64,000 nucleotides of DNA from Conexibacter sp. DBS9H8 (GTDB taxonomy: Bacteria; Actinomycetota; Thermoleophilia; Solirubrobacterales; Solirubrobacteraceae): contig NZ_CP097128.1 of NCBI RefSeq assembly GCF_023330685.1, positions 1,302,001-1,366,000 on the forward strand, written 5' to 3'. The translations under genes were made by a program, and so were the position numbers. The notes below the pieces were generated by a model that was not told where the DNA came from, made no database searches, and worked only from the letters and a program-made list of their open reading frames with translations. Positions 6,459-14,066 of the stretch are shown piece by piece; position 1 is the first letter of the stretch, and each line of letters begins with the position of its first letter.

Positions 6459-9398
6459 GTGAGGGTTCTGGTCACAGGCGGATCGGGATTCATCGGATCA
6501 CACGTGGTCGACAAGTTGACGGCGGCCGGGCATGACCCGGTCATCTTCGACCTGCGCCCGTCCCCGTGGCATCCCGACGTTCCGACCGTGCTCGGGTCGA
6601 TCACCGACATGGTTGCCCTCGAGGCGGCCCTCAGTGAGCACGCCATCGACGTCGTCGCCCATCTCGCGGCGGTCGCCGATGTCAACGACGTCCTCAAGGC
6701 GCCCGCCCAGGCGGAGGAGATCAACTGCCGCGGGACGGCGGCGGTGTTGGAGGCGATGCGTCGGGTGGGGGTGTCGCGGGTGGTGTTTGCGTCGACGATC
6801 TGGGTGTATTCGGATACGGAGGCGGCGGTGGTGGATGAGGAGACGTTGTTGCCGGCGCCGGCGCATTTGTATACGTCGACGAAGTTGGCGGGGGAGTTGT
6901 ATTGCCGGTCCTATCAGGAGTTGTATGGGATTGAGTACACGGTGTTGCGGTTTGGGATTCCGTATGGGCCGCGGGCGCGGGAGGCGGCGGTGGTGCCGTC
7001 GTTTGTGAATCGGGCGTTGGCGGGTGAGGCGTTGGTGTTGTCGGGGGATGGGAGTCAGTCGCGGCGGTTTGTGTATGTGGAGGATTTGGCGCAGGGGGTG
7101 GTGGATGGGTTGGCGGATGTGGCGGTCAATCGGGTCTATAACTTGGTGTCGGATGAGGATGTGACGATTCGGCAGATCGCTGAGTTGGTGGGGGAGTATG
7201 TGGGGGATGTGGAGGTGGTGGTCGGTCCGGCGCGTCCGGGGGATTTGGGGTCCAAGGTGGTGTTGGGGGCGCGGGCTGAGGCGGAGTTGGGGTGGACGGC
7301 GCAGACGTCTTTTGGGGAGGGTGTGCGGCGTTATATCGACTGGAAACGCGCCCAGACGGGGGTGGCGTCGCCGCCGGCCGTCGGGCTCGGCGGCGACGGC
7401 GCGGCGCCGGTGGCGGCCGCGGTGTCTGCTGAGACGCTCGTCAGGACCCCGGGGCCGGTGGCCCCCGTGGCGACGGTCGGGTCTGTGGCGACGGGAGGGA
7501 CTGCGGTCGCGTCCTTGGCTGTCGTCGAGTCCGACGAGGCCGCTGCGCCGGCCCGGGTGGACTCCGGGGTGCCGGAGCCTTCCGCCCTGCCGGATGCCCC
7601 CAATGTCCTCATCCTCACCGCCGACATCGGCGCCGGGCACGATCTTCCGGCCCAGGCGGTCGCCGCGGAGTTCCTCAGCGAGCATCCCGGGGCTCAGGTC
7701 GCGATCGTCAACTCGCTCGTCTGCATGGGGACGCTCATCACCCGCACCCTGCGCGAGAACTCCGCCTTCATGTTCCGCTGGGTGCCGTGGTGGTTCGACC
7801 TGCAGTACCGCCTGTTCATGAACGTCGCACCGACCCGCTGGCTCTCGCGCCGGCTGTTGACGGCGATCGGCTCCCGTGGCCTGATGCGCCTGATCAAGGC
7901 CCACAAGCCGGACGTGATCGTCTCCACCTACCCGGGCGCGACCGTCGTCCTCGCCGAGATGCGCCAGCGGGGCCGGCTCAAGGTGCCGCTCTACTCGTCG
8001 ATCACCGACCTCGCCGGGCTCCACCACTGGGCCCACCCGGGGGTCGACATGCACTACATCACCCATCCGGAGTCCGCCGACGAGGTCGAGCAGATCGCCG
8101 GTCCCGGCAGCGTCCGCTGGGCCCGTCCGCCGACCAAGCCCGAGTTCCTCCACGGCCGCGACCGCGCAGGCGCCCGGGCAAGCCTCGGTCTGCCCGCCGA
8201 CGGGGCGATCATCACGGTGTCCGGGGGCGGCTGGGGCATCGGGGATCTCTGCGGCGCCGTCCGCGCCTCACTCGCCGTCGACGACGCGACCGTGCTCTGC
8301 CTGTGCGGACACAACGAGCGAGCCCGCGCCAAGGTCGAGCTCGCGTTCCCGGATGAGCCGCGCCTCCGCGTCCTCGGCTTCACCGAGCAGATGGGCGACA
8401 TCCTCGCCGCCTCCGACGCGCTCATCCACTCGAGCGCCGGTCTCACGGTGCTCGAGGCGATCATCCGCGGCTGCCCGGTGATCTCCTACGGGTTCGGCTA
8501 CGGCCACATCCGCGCCTCCAACCTCGCCTACGAGCGCTTCGGCCTCGCCCGGGTCGCCCGCACCGAGGCCGAGCTCGCCCCCGCGCTCACGGCCGCCTTG
8601 GCGACCGGCCGGCCCGAACCGGACGCCCGGTTTGCCCTCCGTGCCTCGACAGCCACCCTGATCGCCAACTGTGAACGGCGGATCCGCCCGCTCCCGGTCT
8701 GGCGGGTGCGGACCGTGCGTGCGCTCAGCACGGCGTTCACCGCGCTTGTCGTCTCGGGCTGGGTGCTCACCGCCGGACTGGCGTACTCGGTCGTCTCGGC
8801 CGTCGCGCCCGTCCAGGCCCTCACTGCCGTCACGACCGCCCGGCCTCAGGTCGGCCTGATGCTTGAAGCCCACCCCGGGGAGGTCGCCGGCCTGCTCAAG
8901 GTGCTCGGCCGGGCGGGAATGCACGCCTCCTTCGCGATCGACACGGGCCCCAACCTGACGAGCTTTGACGCGGCCACCGACGGCGTCCACGCCGTCGGTG
9001 ATCAGGCGCTGCCCCTGCTCGATGACAGCGGGTTGCTCAACTGGCTGCGGACGCGGCGGGAACTGCACCTGATGCTCGCTCGGCTCGGTCTGCACTGGGG
9101 CCACCGCCACCCGTTCCTGTATGCCTCGACCGGCCCGAGCCTCGGCCAGTGGCTGTTCGCCCACGGCACCGGTGGCCGGCTCGTCGCCGGCCGGCTCCAG
9201 ATCGACGGCGCGAGTTGGCGCGGCTGGAACCGGGATCAGCTCGAGAACCTCCACGCCGGCGCGGTGATCGCCGTTCACGTCACCGATCTCCCTCAGGCGC
9301 GCGCGGAGATCGCGCGGATCGCCGCCGCGCTCGCCGCCCACCATCTGCGGGCGGTGCCACTCAAGGAACTGCTTCAGGACTCCGGGACCCCGGTGTAG
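6459..9398 (+). CDS. Trifunctional fusion: NAD-dependent epimerase, MGDG-synthase-like glycosyltransferase, membrane segment and degenerate deacetylase domain
   Basis: A 979-residue protein. Residues 1-292 form an extended SDR nucleotide-sugar epimerase/dehydratase with GGSGFIG at 7-13 and YTSTK (Y138, K142). Residues about 298-375 are a low-complexity Ala/Val/Pro linker. From about 377 a GT28/MGDG-synthase-like glycosyltransferase begins (VLILTADIGAGHD) with the nucleotide-binding SGGGWG and HSSAGLTVLEA motifs before about 740. One membrane helix lies near 755-780. Residues about 795-979 resemble a NodB fold but lack the DDG and HxxxH metal ligands. GTG 6459 has a strong GGGGAGGGG site. Codons 94-293 use a completely different synonymous code from the flanks (see findings). 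The order suggests sugar modification followed by transfer to a membrane lipid or carrier. Confidence 0.85.
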   Translation: MRVLVTGGSGFIGSHVVDKLTAAGHDPVIFDLRPSPWHPDVPTVLGSITDMVALEAALSEHAIDVVAHLAAVADVNDVLKAPAQAEEINCRGTAAVLEAMRRVGVSRVVFASTIWVYSDTEAAVVDEETLLPAPAHLYTSTKLAGELYCRSYQELYGIEYTVLRFGIPYGPRAREAAVVPSFVNRALAGEALVLSGDGSQSRRFVYVEDLAQGVVDGLADVAVNRVYNLVSDEDVTIRQIAELVGEYVGDVEVVVGPARPGDLGSKVVLGARAEAELGWTAQTSFGEGVRRYIDWKRAQTGVASPPAVGLGGDGAAPVAAAVSAETLVRTPGPVAPVATVGSVATGGTAVASLAVVESDEAAAPARVDSGVPEPSALPDAPNVLILTADIGAGHDLPAQAVAAEFLSEHPGAQVAIVNSLVCMGTLITRTLRENSAFMFRWVPWWFDLQYRLFMNVAPTRWLSRRLLTAIGSRGLMRLIKAHKPDVIVSTYPGATVVLAEMRQRGRLKVPLYSSITDLAGLHHWAHPGVDMHYITHPESADEVEQIAGPGSVRWARPPTKPEFLHGRDRAGARASLGLPADGAIITVSGGGWGIGDLCGAVRASLAVDDATVLCLCGHNERARAKVELAFPDEPRLRVLGFTEQMGDILAASDALIHSSAGLTVLEAIIRGCPVISYGFGYGHIRASNLAYERFGLARVARTEAELAPALTAALATGRPEPDARFALRASTATLIANCERRIRPLPVWRVRTVRALSTAFTALVVSGWVLTAGLAYSVVSAVAPVQALTAVTTARPQVGLMLEAHPGEVAGLLKVLGRAGMHASFAIDTGPNLTSFDAATDGVHAVGDQALPLLDDSGLLNWLRTRRELHLMLARLGLHWGHRHPFLYASTGPSLGQWLFAHGTGGRLVAGRLQIDGASWRGWNRDQLENLHAGAVIAVHVTDLPQARAEIARIAAALAAHHLRAVPLKELLQDSGTPV

Positions 9399-9401
9399 GG
9401 T
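9396..9401 (+). promoter_or_regulatory. -10 box TAGGGT formed by the stop codon of the fusion gene
   Basis: The TAG stop of the preceding gene (9396-9398) is the first half of TAGGGT, which is followed by 6 bases and the ATG at 9408. The box fits the leaderless pattern of the window. Confidence 0.45.
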
Positions 9402-9407
9402 CCGTCC

Positions 9408-10286
9408 ATGGCCTCGCGGATGCGACCGCTGATCGGGGCGGGGGCACGGGCCGCCCTGTCCTTCAGCGCCCGGATTCCGGCCGCCGGTGAGCTCGTCGCC
9501 CCGACCCTCGAGCAGGCGGTCGGCGGCAAGCTCGTCCTCATCACCGGCAGCTCCTCCGGGATCGGCCGGGCGAGCGCCCACCGGGTCGCCGCCGCCGGGG
9601 GCCGGGTGATCCTCGTCGCCCGAACGCGGGAGACCCTCGATCAGGTCGTGGCCGAGATCGCCGCAGCGGGCGGCACCGCCGCGGCGTACCCGTGTGACCT
9701 CACCGACCTCGAGGCGATCGACGGACTCGTGGCCGCAGTGAGCGCCGACCACGGCGTTCCGGACATCCTCATCAACAACGCGGGACGTTCGATTCGCCGC
9801 TCGGTCGCCCGCTCCTACGAGCGTTTCCACGACTACGAGCGGACGATGGCGCTCAACTACTTCGGAGCGGTCCGCCTCACGCTCGGGGTGCTCCCCGGCA
9901 TGCGGGCCCGCCGCTCCGGGCACATCATCAACATCTCCACGATGGGGCTGCAGACGAATACGCCGCGGTTCTCGGCCTACCTCGCCTCCAAGGCGGCCCT
10001 CGACGCCTTCGCCCGGTCGATCGCCCCGGAGATCGTGCTCGACCGGGTCGACATCACGACCGTCTACATGCCGCTCGTGCGGACCCCGATGATCGCCCCG
10101 ACCAAGCACTACGAGCGTCTCCCCGCCCTGTCCCCGGACGCCGCCGCCGACCTCGTCTGTGAAGCGATCCGCAAACGCCCCAAGCGGGTCTCCACGCCGC
10201 TGGGCACGCTCTCCAATGCCGCCTACGCAGCCGTCCCGGCCGTCCAGGACATCCTCTTCAGCCAGATCGGCCACTACGTCGCCTGA
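9408..10286 (+). CDS. Short-chain dehydrogenase/reductase
   Basis: A 292-residue classical SDR. The cofactor motif TGSSSGIG lies near residues 46-53, NNAG near 126, and the catalytic YLASK has Y191 and K195 with the serine in NISTMG upstream. An N-terminal extension of about 40 residues precedes the Rossmann fold and the C-terminus continues with a region typical of acyl or fatty-alcohol SDRs. It starts 9 bases after the fusion gene and may share its pathway, perhaps acting on a lipid part, but that is inference. Confidence 0.85.
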   Translation: MASRMRPLIGAGARAALSFSARIPAAGELVAPTLEQAVGGKLVLITGSSSGIGRASAHRVAAAGGRVILVARTRETLDQVVAEIAAAGGTAAAYPCDLTDLEAIDGLVAAVSADHGVPDILINNAGRSIRRSVARSYERFHDYERTMALNYFGAVRLTLGVLPGMRARRSGHIINISTMGLQTNTPRFSAYLASKAALDAFARSIAPEIVLDRVDITTVYMPLVRTPMIAPTKHYERLPALSPDAAADLVCEAIRKRPKRVSTPLGTLSNAAYAAVPAVQDILFSQIGHYVA

Positions 10287-10332
10287 AGCGCCGGCCGTGC
10301 GCGGCGGTGGACGGGCCCGCCGCCGCACCCCT

Positions 10333-10350
10333 CTGCACGCGATCGTGCAG
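10333..10350 (+). other. Perfect hairpin after the SDR gene
   Basis: CTGCACG and CGTGCAG form a 7-base-pair stem around a 4-base loop. There is no T-run after it, so it is either a terminator of the GC-rich type without a U-tract or a protein-binding palindrome. The remainder of the 190-base gap up to the imuB start shows nothing else except the LexA box. Confidence 0.4.
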
Positions 10351-10460
10351 ACCGCGGCTTGACCCCGGTGATGTGGGCCATCCGACGGCGCCGGGAGGAA
10401 AAAAGACGGCAACGAGCGGGAAACCGGCCGGGGTCGAGTTGGTGACAGCCGACCCCGATG

Positions 10461-10474
10461 CGAACATCTGTTCG
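10461..10474. promoter_or_regulatory. LexA (SOS) box of imuB
   Basis: CGAACATCTGTTCG matches the Gram-positive/actinobacterial LexA consensus CGAAC-N4-GTTCG at every fixed position. It ends one base before the imuB ATG at 10476, so LexA would cover the -10 and transcription start of a leaderless mRNA. Confidence 0.85.
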
Positions 10475-10475
10475 T

Positions 10476-11759
10476 ATGAATTCCTCTCCCCTGATCGTCG
10501 CCGTGCTGATGCCCCGTCTCGCGTTGACGGTCGCCGTCGGCGACCGTCGGGAGGCGCTGCTGGCCCAGCCGGTGGCGCTCGCTCCCGAGCCGGGCGGCCT
10601 GCGGCTCGGTGAGGTGTCCGCCCCGGCCGAGGCGTTCGGGGTGAGGGCGGGGATGGCGCTCGGAGAGGCCCTCTCCCGCTGTCCGGCGCTCACGCTCGTG
10701 CCGCCCGATCCGGTCGGGGTGGCCGAGCGCTGGGAGGGCATCCTGCTCGGGCTCGAGTCGATCGGCGCCGCCGTCGAGTCAGACGTACCGGGAATCGCCT
10801 GCTTCGACGCTCACGGTCTGCTGCGCCTGCACGGAGGAGACGCCGCGGACGCCTCTGCTGAGGGGGTGGCGGGATTGCTCGGGGAGGGACCGGTTGGGGC
10901 GGGGGCGGTCGGCCCGATCGGAGCGGTCCTTGCCGCGGCTCGGCGCGTGCTCGGAGCCTCCGCGCGCCTCGGTGTCGCGGCGACTCGCTTTGGGGCGGTG
11001 GCCGCCGCCTCCCGGGCCCGGGCCCGGCGGCCGCTGGTGATCGGCGGGGGAGAGGCGGAGTGTCGCCGCTTCCTCGCACCCCTGTCCGTCGATCTGCTCG
11101 CGAGCCGGGATGAGCTCGCCGGACTGCCCGACAGCTTCGCGCGGCTCGGGATCGGAACGCTCGGTGAACTTGCGGCACTCGATCGAGCGGCGGTGGCTGA
11201 CCGCTTCGGGGCCCTGGGTATCCTCGCCCAACGCCTCGCCTGCGGGCTCGATCTCCCCCTCCGTCCGCGGACTCCGGGGGAACTGGTGCGCGAGACCCTC
11301 GACCTCTTCGAGGCGGCGGACGGCCCCCAGCTTGAGCGGGTGCTCGGCGTGCTCGTGGACCGCCTGCTCGCCCGCAGGGAGCGCCGCGGCCGCTCCCTGC
11401 GTGCCGTCGTCGTCTCGGCCGCGCTCATCGAGGGCGGCGGCAGCTGGAACCAGCGTGTGACCTTCCGGGAGGCGCTCTCTGACCCCTCTCGGATGCGGCT
11501 CGCGCTGAGCCCCCGGCTCGCGCTGATGCCCGCCCCGGCGACGTCCCTCACCCTTGCGGTCGAACGCTTCGGTCCCGCTGCCGGTGATCAGCGGACCCTG
11601 CTGGAGGACCCGGCCGAGGCGCGCGCGGCCCGGCTCGGGGAGGCGGTCCGTCAGGCGCGGGCGGTCGCTGGACCCGAGGCGGCGCTGCGCATCCTCGCCG
11701 TCGATCCCGACTCACGCCTGCCCGAGCGCCGCTCGGTGTTGACCCCCTTCGAGGGTTGA
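10476..11759 (+). CDS. imuB: ImuB-like non-catalytic Y-family polymerase protein
   Basis: A 427-residue Y-family protein. Where active Y polymerases have DMDAFFA, this one reads VLMPRLALTVA, and the SIDE motif is replaced by VPGIACFDAHG, so the catalytic acidic triad is absent as in ImuB. The palm/fingers are followed by a helix-hairpin-helix (LPDSFARLGIGTLGELAAL) and little-finger region. ImuB links the beta clamp and DnaE2 during SOS mutagenesis. The LexA box directly before the start and a dnaE2 gene 2.3 kb downstream support this. No ImuA homologue is in the window. A DUF6504 gene follows after 10 bases. Confidence 0.85.
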   Translation: MNSSPLIVAVLMPRLALTVAVGDRREALLAQPVALAPEPGGLRLGEVSAPAEAFGVRAGMALGEALSRCPALTLVPPDPVGVAERWEGILLGLESIGAAVESDVPGIACFDAHGLLRLHGGDAADASAEGVAGLLGEGPVGAGAVGPIGAVLAAARRVLGASARLGVAATRFGAVAAASRARARRPLVIGGGEAECRRFLAPLSVDLLASRDELAGLPDSFARLGIGTLGELAALDRAAVADRFGALGILAQRLACGLDLPLRPRTPGELVRETLDLFEAADGPQLERVLGVLVDRLLARRERRGRSLRAVVVSAALIEGGGSWNQRVTFREALSDPSRMRLALSPRLALMPAPATSLTLAVERFGPAAGDQRTLLEDPAEARAARLGEAVRQARAVAGPEAALRILAVDPDSRLPERRSVLTPFEG

Positions 11760-11769
11760 GGGTCCGGAG

Positions 11770-12015
11770 ATGAGCCCCGGACAGAGACGGCTGTCGGTCC
11801 CGCGGACCATCCGGGTACGCGCCGGTCCGGGCGGGCGTCCGGTGAGCGTGGACGGCCGCCAAGTCGACAGTGTGCGGGAGTCCTGGCTGATTGAGGACCA
11901 CTGGTGGACCGAGCGGCCGCTGCGGCGCCGCTACTGGGAGATCGTCACCGTCTGTGGCCGCGATGAGGTCGTCTTCTGCGACCTCGTCTCGGGACGGTGG
12001 TGGCGCCAGCGCTGA
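11770..12015 (+). CDS. DUF6504 family small protein
   Basis: An 81-residue protein rich in Trp and Arg: IRVRAGPGGRPVSVDG, RESWLIEDHWWTERPLRRRYWE, then a DLVSGRWWRQR end. This pattern is the small protein commonly found between imuB and dnaE2 in actinobacteria (DUF6504). Function unknown; the position suggests a part in translesion synthesis. It starts 10 bases after imuB and so should be under the same LexA control. The second half of imuB-DUF6504 is followed by a repeat array rather than dnaE2. Confidence 0.8.
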   Translation: MSPGQRRLSVPRTIRVRAGPGGRPVSVDGRQVDSVRESWLIEDHWWTERPLRRRYWEIVTVCGRDEVVFCDLVSGRWWRQR

Positions 12016-12071
12016 GCGCCCGCTCCGGCGGGGTGCCCCGGCGGGGCGGCGGGGCGGCGGGACGGACCGGG

Positions 12072-12147
12072 GCGGTGCCAGGCCGAGACCAGGGCGGTGC
12101 CAGGCCGAGACCAGGGCGGTGCCAGGCCGAGACCAGGGCGGTGCCAG
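12072..12147. repeat. Tandem 22-bp repeat, three full copies and one partial
   Basis: The unit beginning GCGGTGCCAGGCCGAGACC starts at 12072, 12094 and 12116 with no mismatch, and a partial copy starts at 12138. It lies in the noncoding gap between DUF6504 and the aldo/keto reductase. No hairpin potential beyond GGC/GCC pairs; function unknown. Confidence 0.85.
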
Positions 12148-12156
12148 AGCGGGGCC

Positions 12157-12162
12157 TAGAAT
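12157..12162 (+). promoter_or_regulatory. -10 box TAGAAT of the aldo/keto reductase gene
   Basis: TAGAAT is followed by 8 bases and ATG 12171. It begins right after the tandem repeat array. Confidence 0.55.
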
Positions 12163-12170
12163 CGCACCCG

Positions 12171-13307
12171 ATGAGCCTCGCACCCACCCGCACCGCCGTC
12201 GGCACCTGGAGCGGTGGCCGCTTCATGCACTTCGGAGAGGCACTCGAGGAGGAACGCTTCCTCGAGCTGATCGTCCCCGATGCGGCGATCGCCACTGCGA
12301 TCACCGCCGACGTCTACGGCAGCGGTGAGGCTGACCGCATGCTCGGCCGTGCGCTCGAGCGTGCGGGCACCGACCGCGATCAGGTCTCGATCGTCGGGGC
12401 CGTCGGACATGACTTCCAGACCGGCACACGGGACGGCGCCAAGGGCTTTCCCCGCTTCACCGATCCCTCCCTCCGCGGTCCCGACCAGTACGCCGCCTAC
12501 CTCCGTCAGGCGACCGAGGCGTCCCTGGCCCGGATCGGCATCGACAGCTTCGACCTTCTGCTCCTGCACAACCCGGACCGGATCGGATACACGTCCGAGA
12601 CCGTCTGGGACGGTATGGTCGGCCTGCGTGAGGCGGGCCTGTGTGCCCGGATCGGAATCGCGCCCGGGCCGGCCAATGGCTTCACCCTCGACCTGATCGA
12701 TTGCTTCGAACGCTTCGGCGACCGGATCGACTGGGCGATGGTGATCCTCAACCCGCTCGAGCCCTGGCCCGGTGAGTATGTCCTCGACGCCGCCGCCGCC
12801 CAGCAGATCAAGGTGATCACCCGGGTCGTCGACTACGGCGGACTGTTCGGCGGGGACGTCGGACCCGTTACCCCGCTCGCCGAGCGTGACCACCGCACGT
12901 TCCGGCCCGCGGGGTGGATCGAGGCGGGTCTCGCGCGCATCGACGGGATGCGCGCGATCGCCGAGGCCCACGGCATCACCCTGCTCCAGCTCGCCTGCCT
13001 GTGGAACCTCGCCCACCCGGCCGTCGAAACCGTCGTCCCGACCCTCATCCAGGAACGTGGTGGCCGTCCGGTGGAGGAGAAGCGGGCCGAGCTTGCCGCT
13101 CTGCCTGCCGGCCGGGTCCTCTCCGCCGCCGAGGTCGCCGAGATCCGGGCCCTCGGGGACAACCATGGTTGCATGGCCCTCAAGGGCGCCAGTCCCGTCC
13201 ACACGGGGGAGGAGCGGCCCGACGGCTGGCCGCTCAGCGACCGCCTGGTCGAGGTCGCCGGCCGCTGGCGGATCGATCCGGACCACGACCTCGTCAAGGT
13301 TCACTGA
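12171..13307 (+). CDS. Aldo/keto reductase family oxidoreductase
   Basis: A 378-residue TIM-barrel AKR. Visible are DVYGSGEADRMLGRAL (the catalytic-tyrosine strand), FDLLLLHNPDR after the fourth strand, CARIGIAPGP, and the NADPH-binding late region LACLWNLAHPAVETVVP. Substrate not predictable. It stands between the two SOS genes but has its own leaderless promoter and no LexA box, so it need not be part of the SOS response. Its last 7 bases overlap the end of the convergent TetR gene. Confidence 0.85.
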   Translation: MSLAPTRTAVGTWSGGRFMHFGEALEEERFLELIVPDAAIATAITADVYGSGEADRMLGRALERAGTDRDQVSIVGAVGHDFQTGTRDGAKGFPRFTDPSLRGPDQYAAYLRQATEASLARIGIDSFDLLLLHNPDRIGYTSETVWDGMVGLREAGLCARIGIAPGPANGFTLDLIDCFERFGDRIDWAMVILNPLEPWPGEYVLDAAAAQQIKVITRVVDYGGLFGGDVGPVTPLAERDHRTFRPAGWIEAGLARIDGMRAIAEAHGITLLQLACLWNLAHPAVETVVPTLIQERGGRPVEEKRAELAALPAGRVLSAAEVAEIRALGDNHGCMALKGASPVHTGEERPDGWPLSDRLVEVAGRWRIDPDHDLVKVH

Positions 13308-13891
13308 CGCCGGAGGGGCGGCCCCGGTGGGCCGCCCACACCCTCGCCCTCGGCGGATTCCCGCCGGCGGGCGACCCAGCCGCGGGCGGCGCTGAGGTCA
13401 CCGGCGCCCATCGCCGCCTGGACGTTGAGCCACATCCCCTGGGCCATGAACGCGTCGAGGGCGTCGGCGTCCGCTCCGGTGAGGGTGCCGACGTGCTCGA
13501 CGAGGGCCGCGTAGGCGCCGCGGACGTGGACGGCGATTGTCTCGTCCTCGCAGGCGGCGGCGTAGGCGTGCAGCTGCAGGGTGAGCAGGTTGGGGTCGGC
13601 GGCAAGCAGCGCGAGGTAGCTGTCGGCGATCGCCGACAGCGTCGGCTCCGGAGCTTTGGCGAAGTGATCCATCACCCGCTCGAAGCCCCGCTCGACGGCG
13701 GCGATGAACAGGTCGCGCTTGGTCGGGAAGAGGCTGAAGACGTACGGTTGGGCGACCCCGACGCGACGGGCGATCCGGTCGACCGGGGTGCCGTGCAGGC
13801 CGCCGTGGGCGAACTCCTCGACCGCAGCGTCGATCAGTGATTCGCGCCGCTCGGCGGCTGGAACGCGGGGGCGGGGACTGCTCATGGCCAT
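13301..13891 (-). CDS. TetR/AcrR family transcriptional regulator
   Basis: A 196-residue TetR protein. The helix-turn-helix covers residues about 12-58 (RRESLIDAAVEEFAHGG, TPVDRIARRVGVAQPYVFSLFPTKRDLF). The C-terminal part contains SYLALLAADPNLLTLQLHAYAA, typical of a broad TetR subfamily, and ends in a Gly/Pro/Arg tail. The ATG is 6 bases after TAGGCT (13903-13898). It faces away from dnaE2 and overlaps the aldo/keto reductase gene tail to tail. Targets cannot be inferred. Confidence 0.88.
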   Translation of the reverse strand: MAMSSPRPRVPAAERRESLIDAAVEEFAHGGLHGTPVDRIARRVGVAQPYVFSLFPTKRDLFIAAVERGFERVMDHFAKAPEPTLSAIADSYLALLAADPNLLTLQLHAYAAACEDETIAVHVRGAYAALVEHVGTLTGADADALDAFMAQGMWLNVQAAMGAGDLSAARGWVARRRESAEGEGVGGPPGPPLRRQ

Positions 13892-13936
13892 GGTGAGAGC
13901 CTAGACAGCCCTCGACGGGGCCCTGACCCGCTCGGT

Positions 13937-14022
13937 CTGGCGGCTCCTCGGCGGGCCGTTTGACCGTCGCGTCGGCTGGCGGCTCCTCGGCGGGCCGGTT
14001 GACCGTCGCGTCGGCTGGCGGC
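13937..14022. repeat. Tandem 39-bp repeat before dnaE2
   Basis: Two copies of a 39-base unit start at 13937 and 13976 with a single mismatch (GCCGTTTGACC against GCCGGTTGACC), followed by the first 8 bases of a third copy. It lies in the gap between the divergent TetR and dnaE2 genes, upstream of the LexA box. Confidence 0.85.
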
Positions 14023-14052
14023 GCGGCGATTCGAGGTCGTCCGCACTCTATG

Positions 14053-14066
14053 AGAACATATGTTCG
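14053..14066. promoter_or_regulatory. LexA (SOS) box overlapping the dnaE2 start
   Basis: AGAACATATGTTCG contains the perfect palindrome GAACATATGTTC. It matches CGAAC-N4-GTTCG except for the first base. The dnaE2 ATG (14060) lies inside the box and the alternative GTG (14066) at its last base, so the operator and the start codon coincide. Confidence 0.85.
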
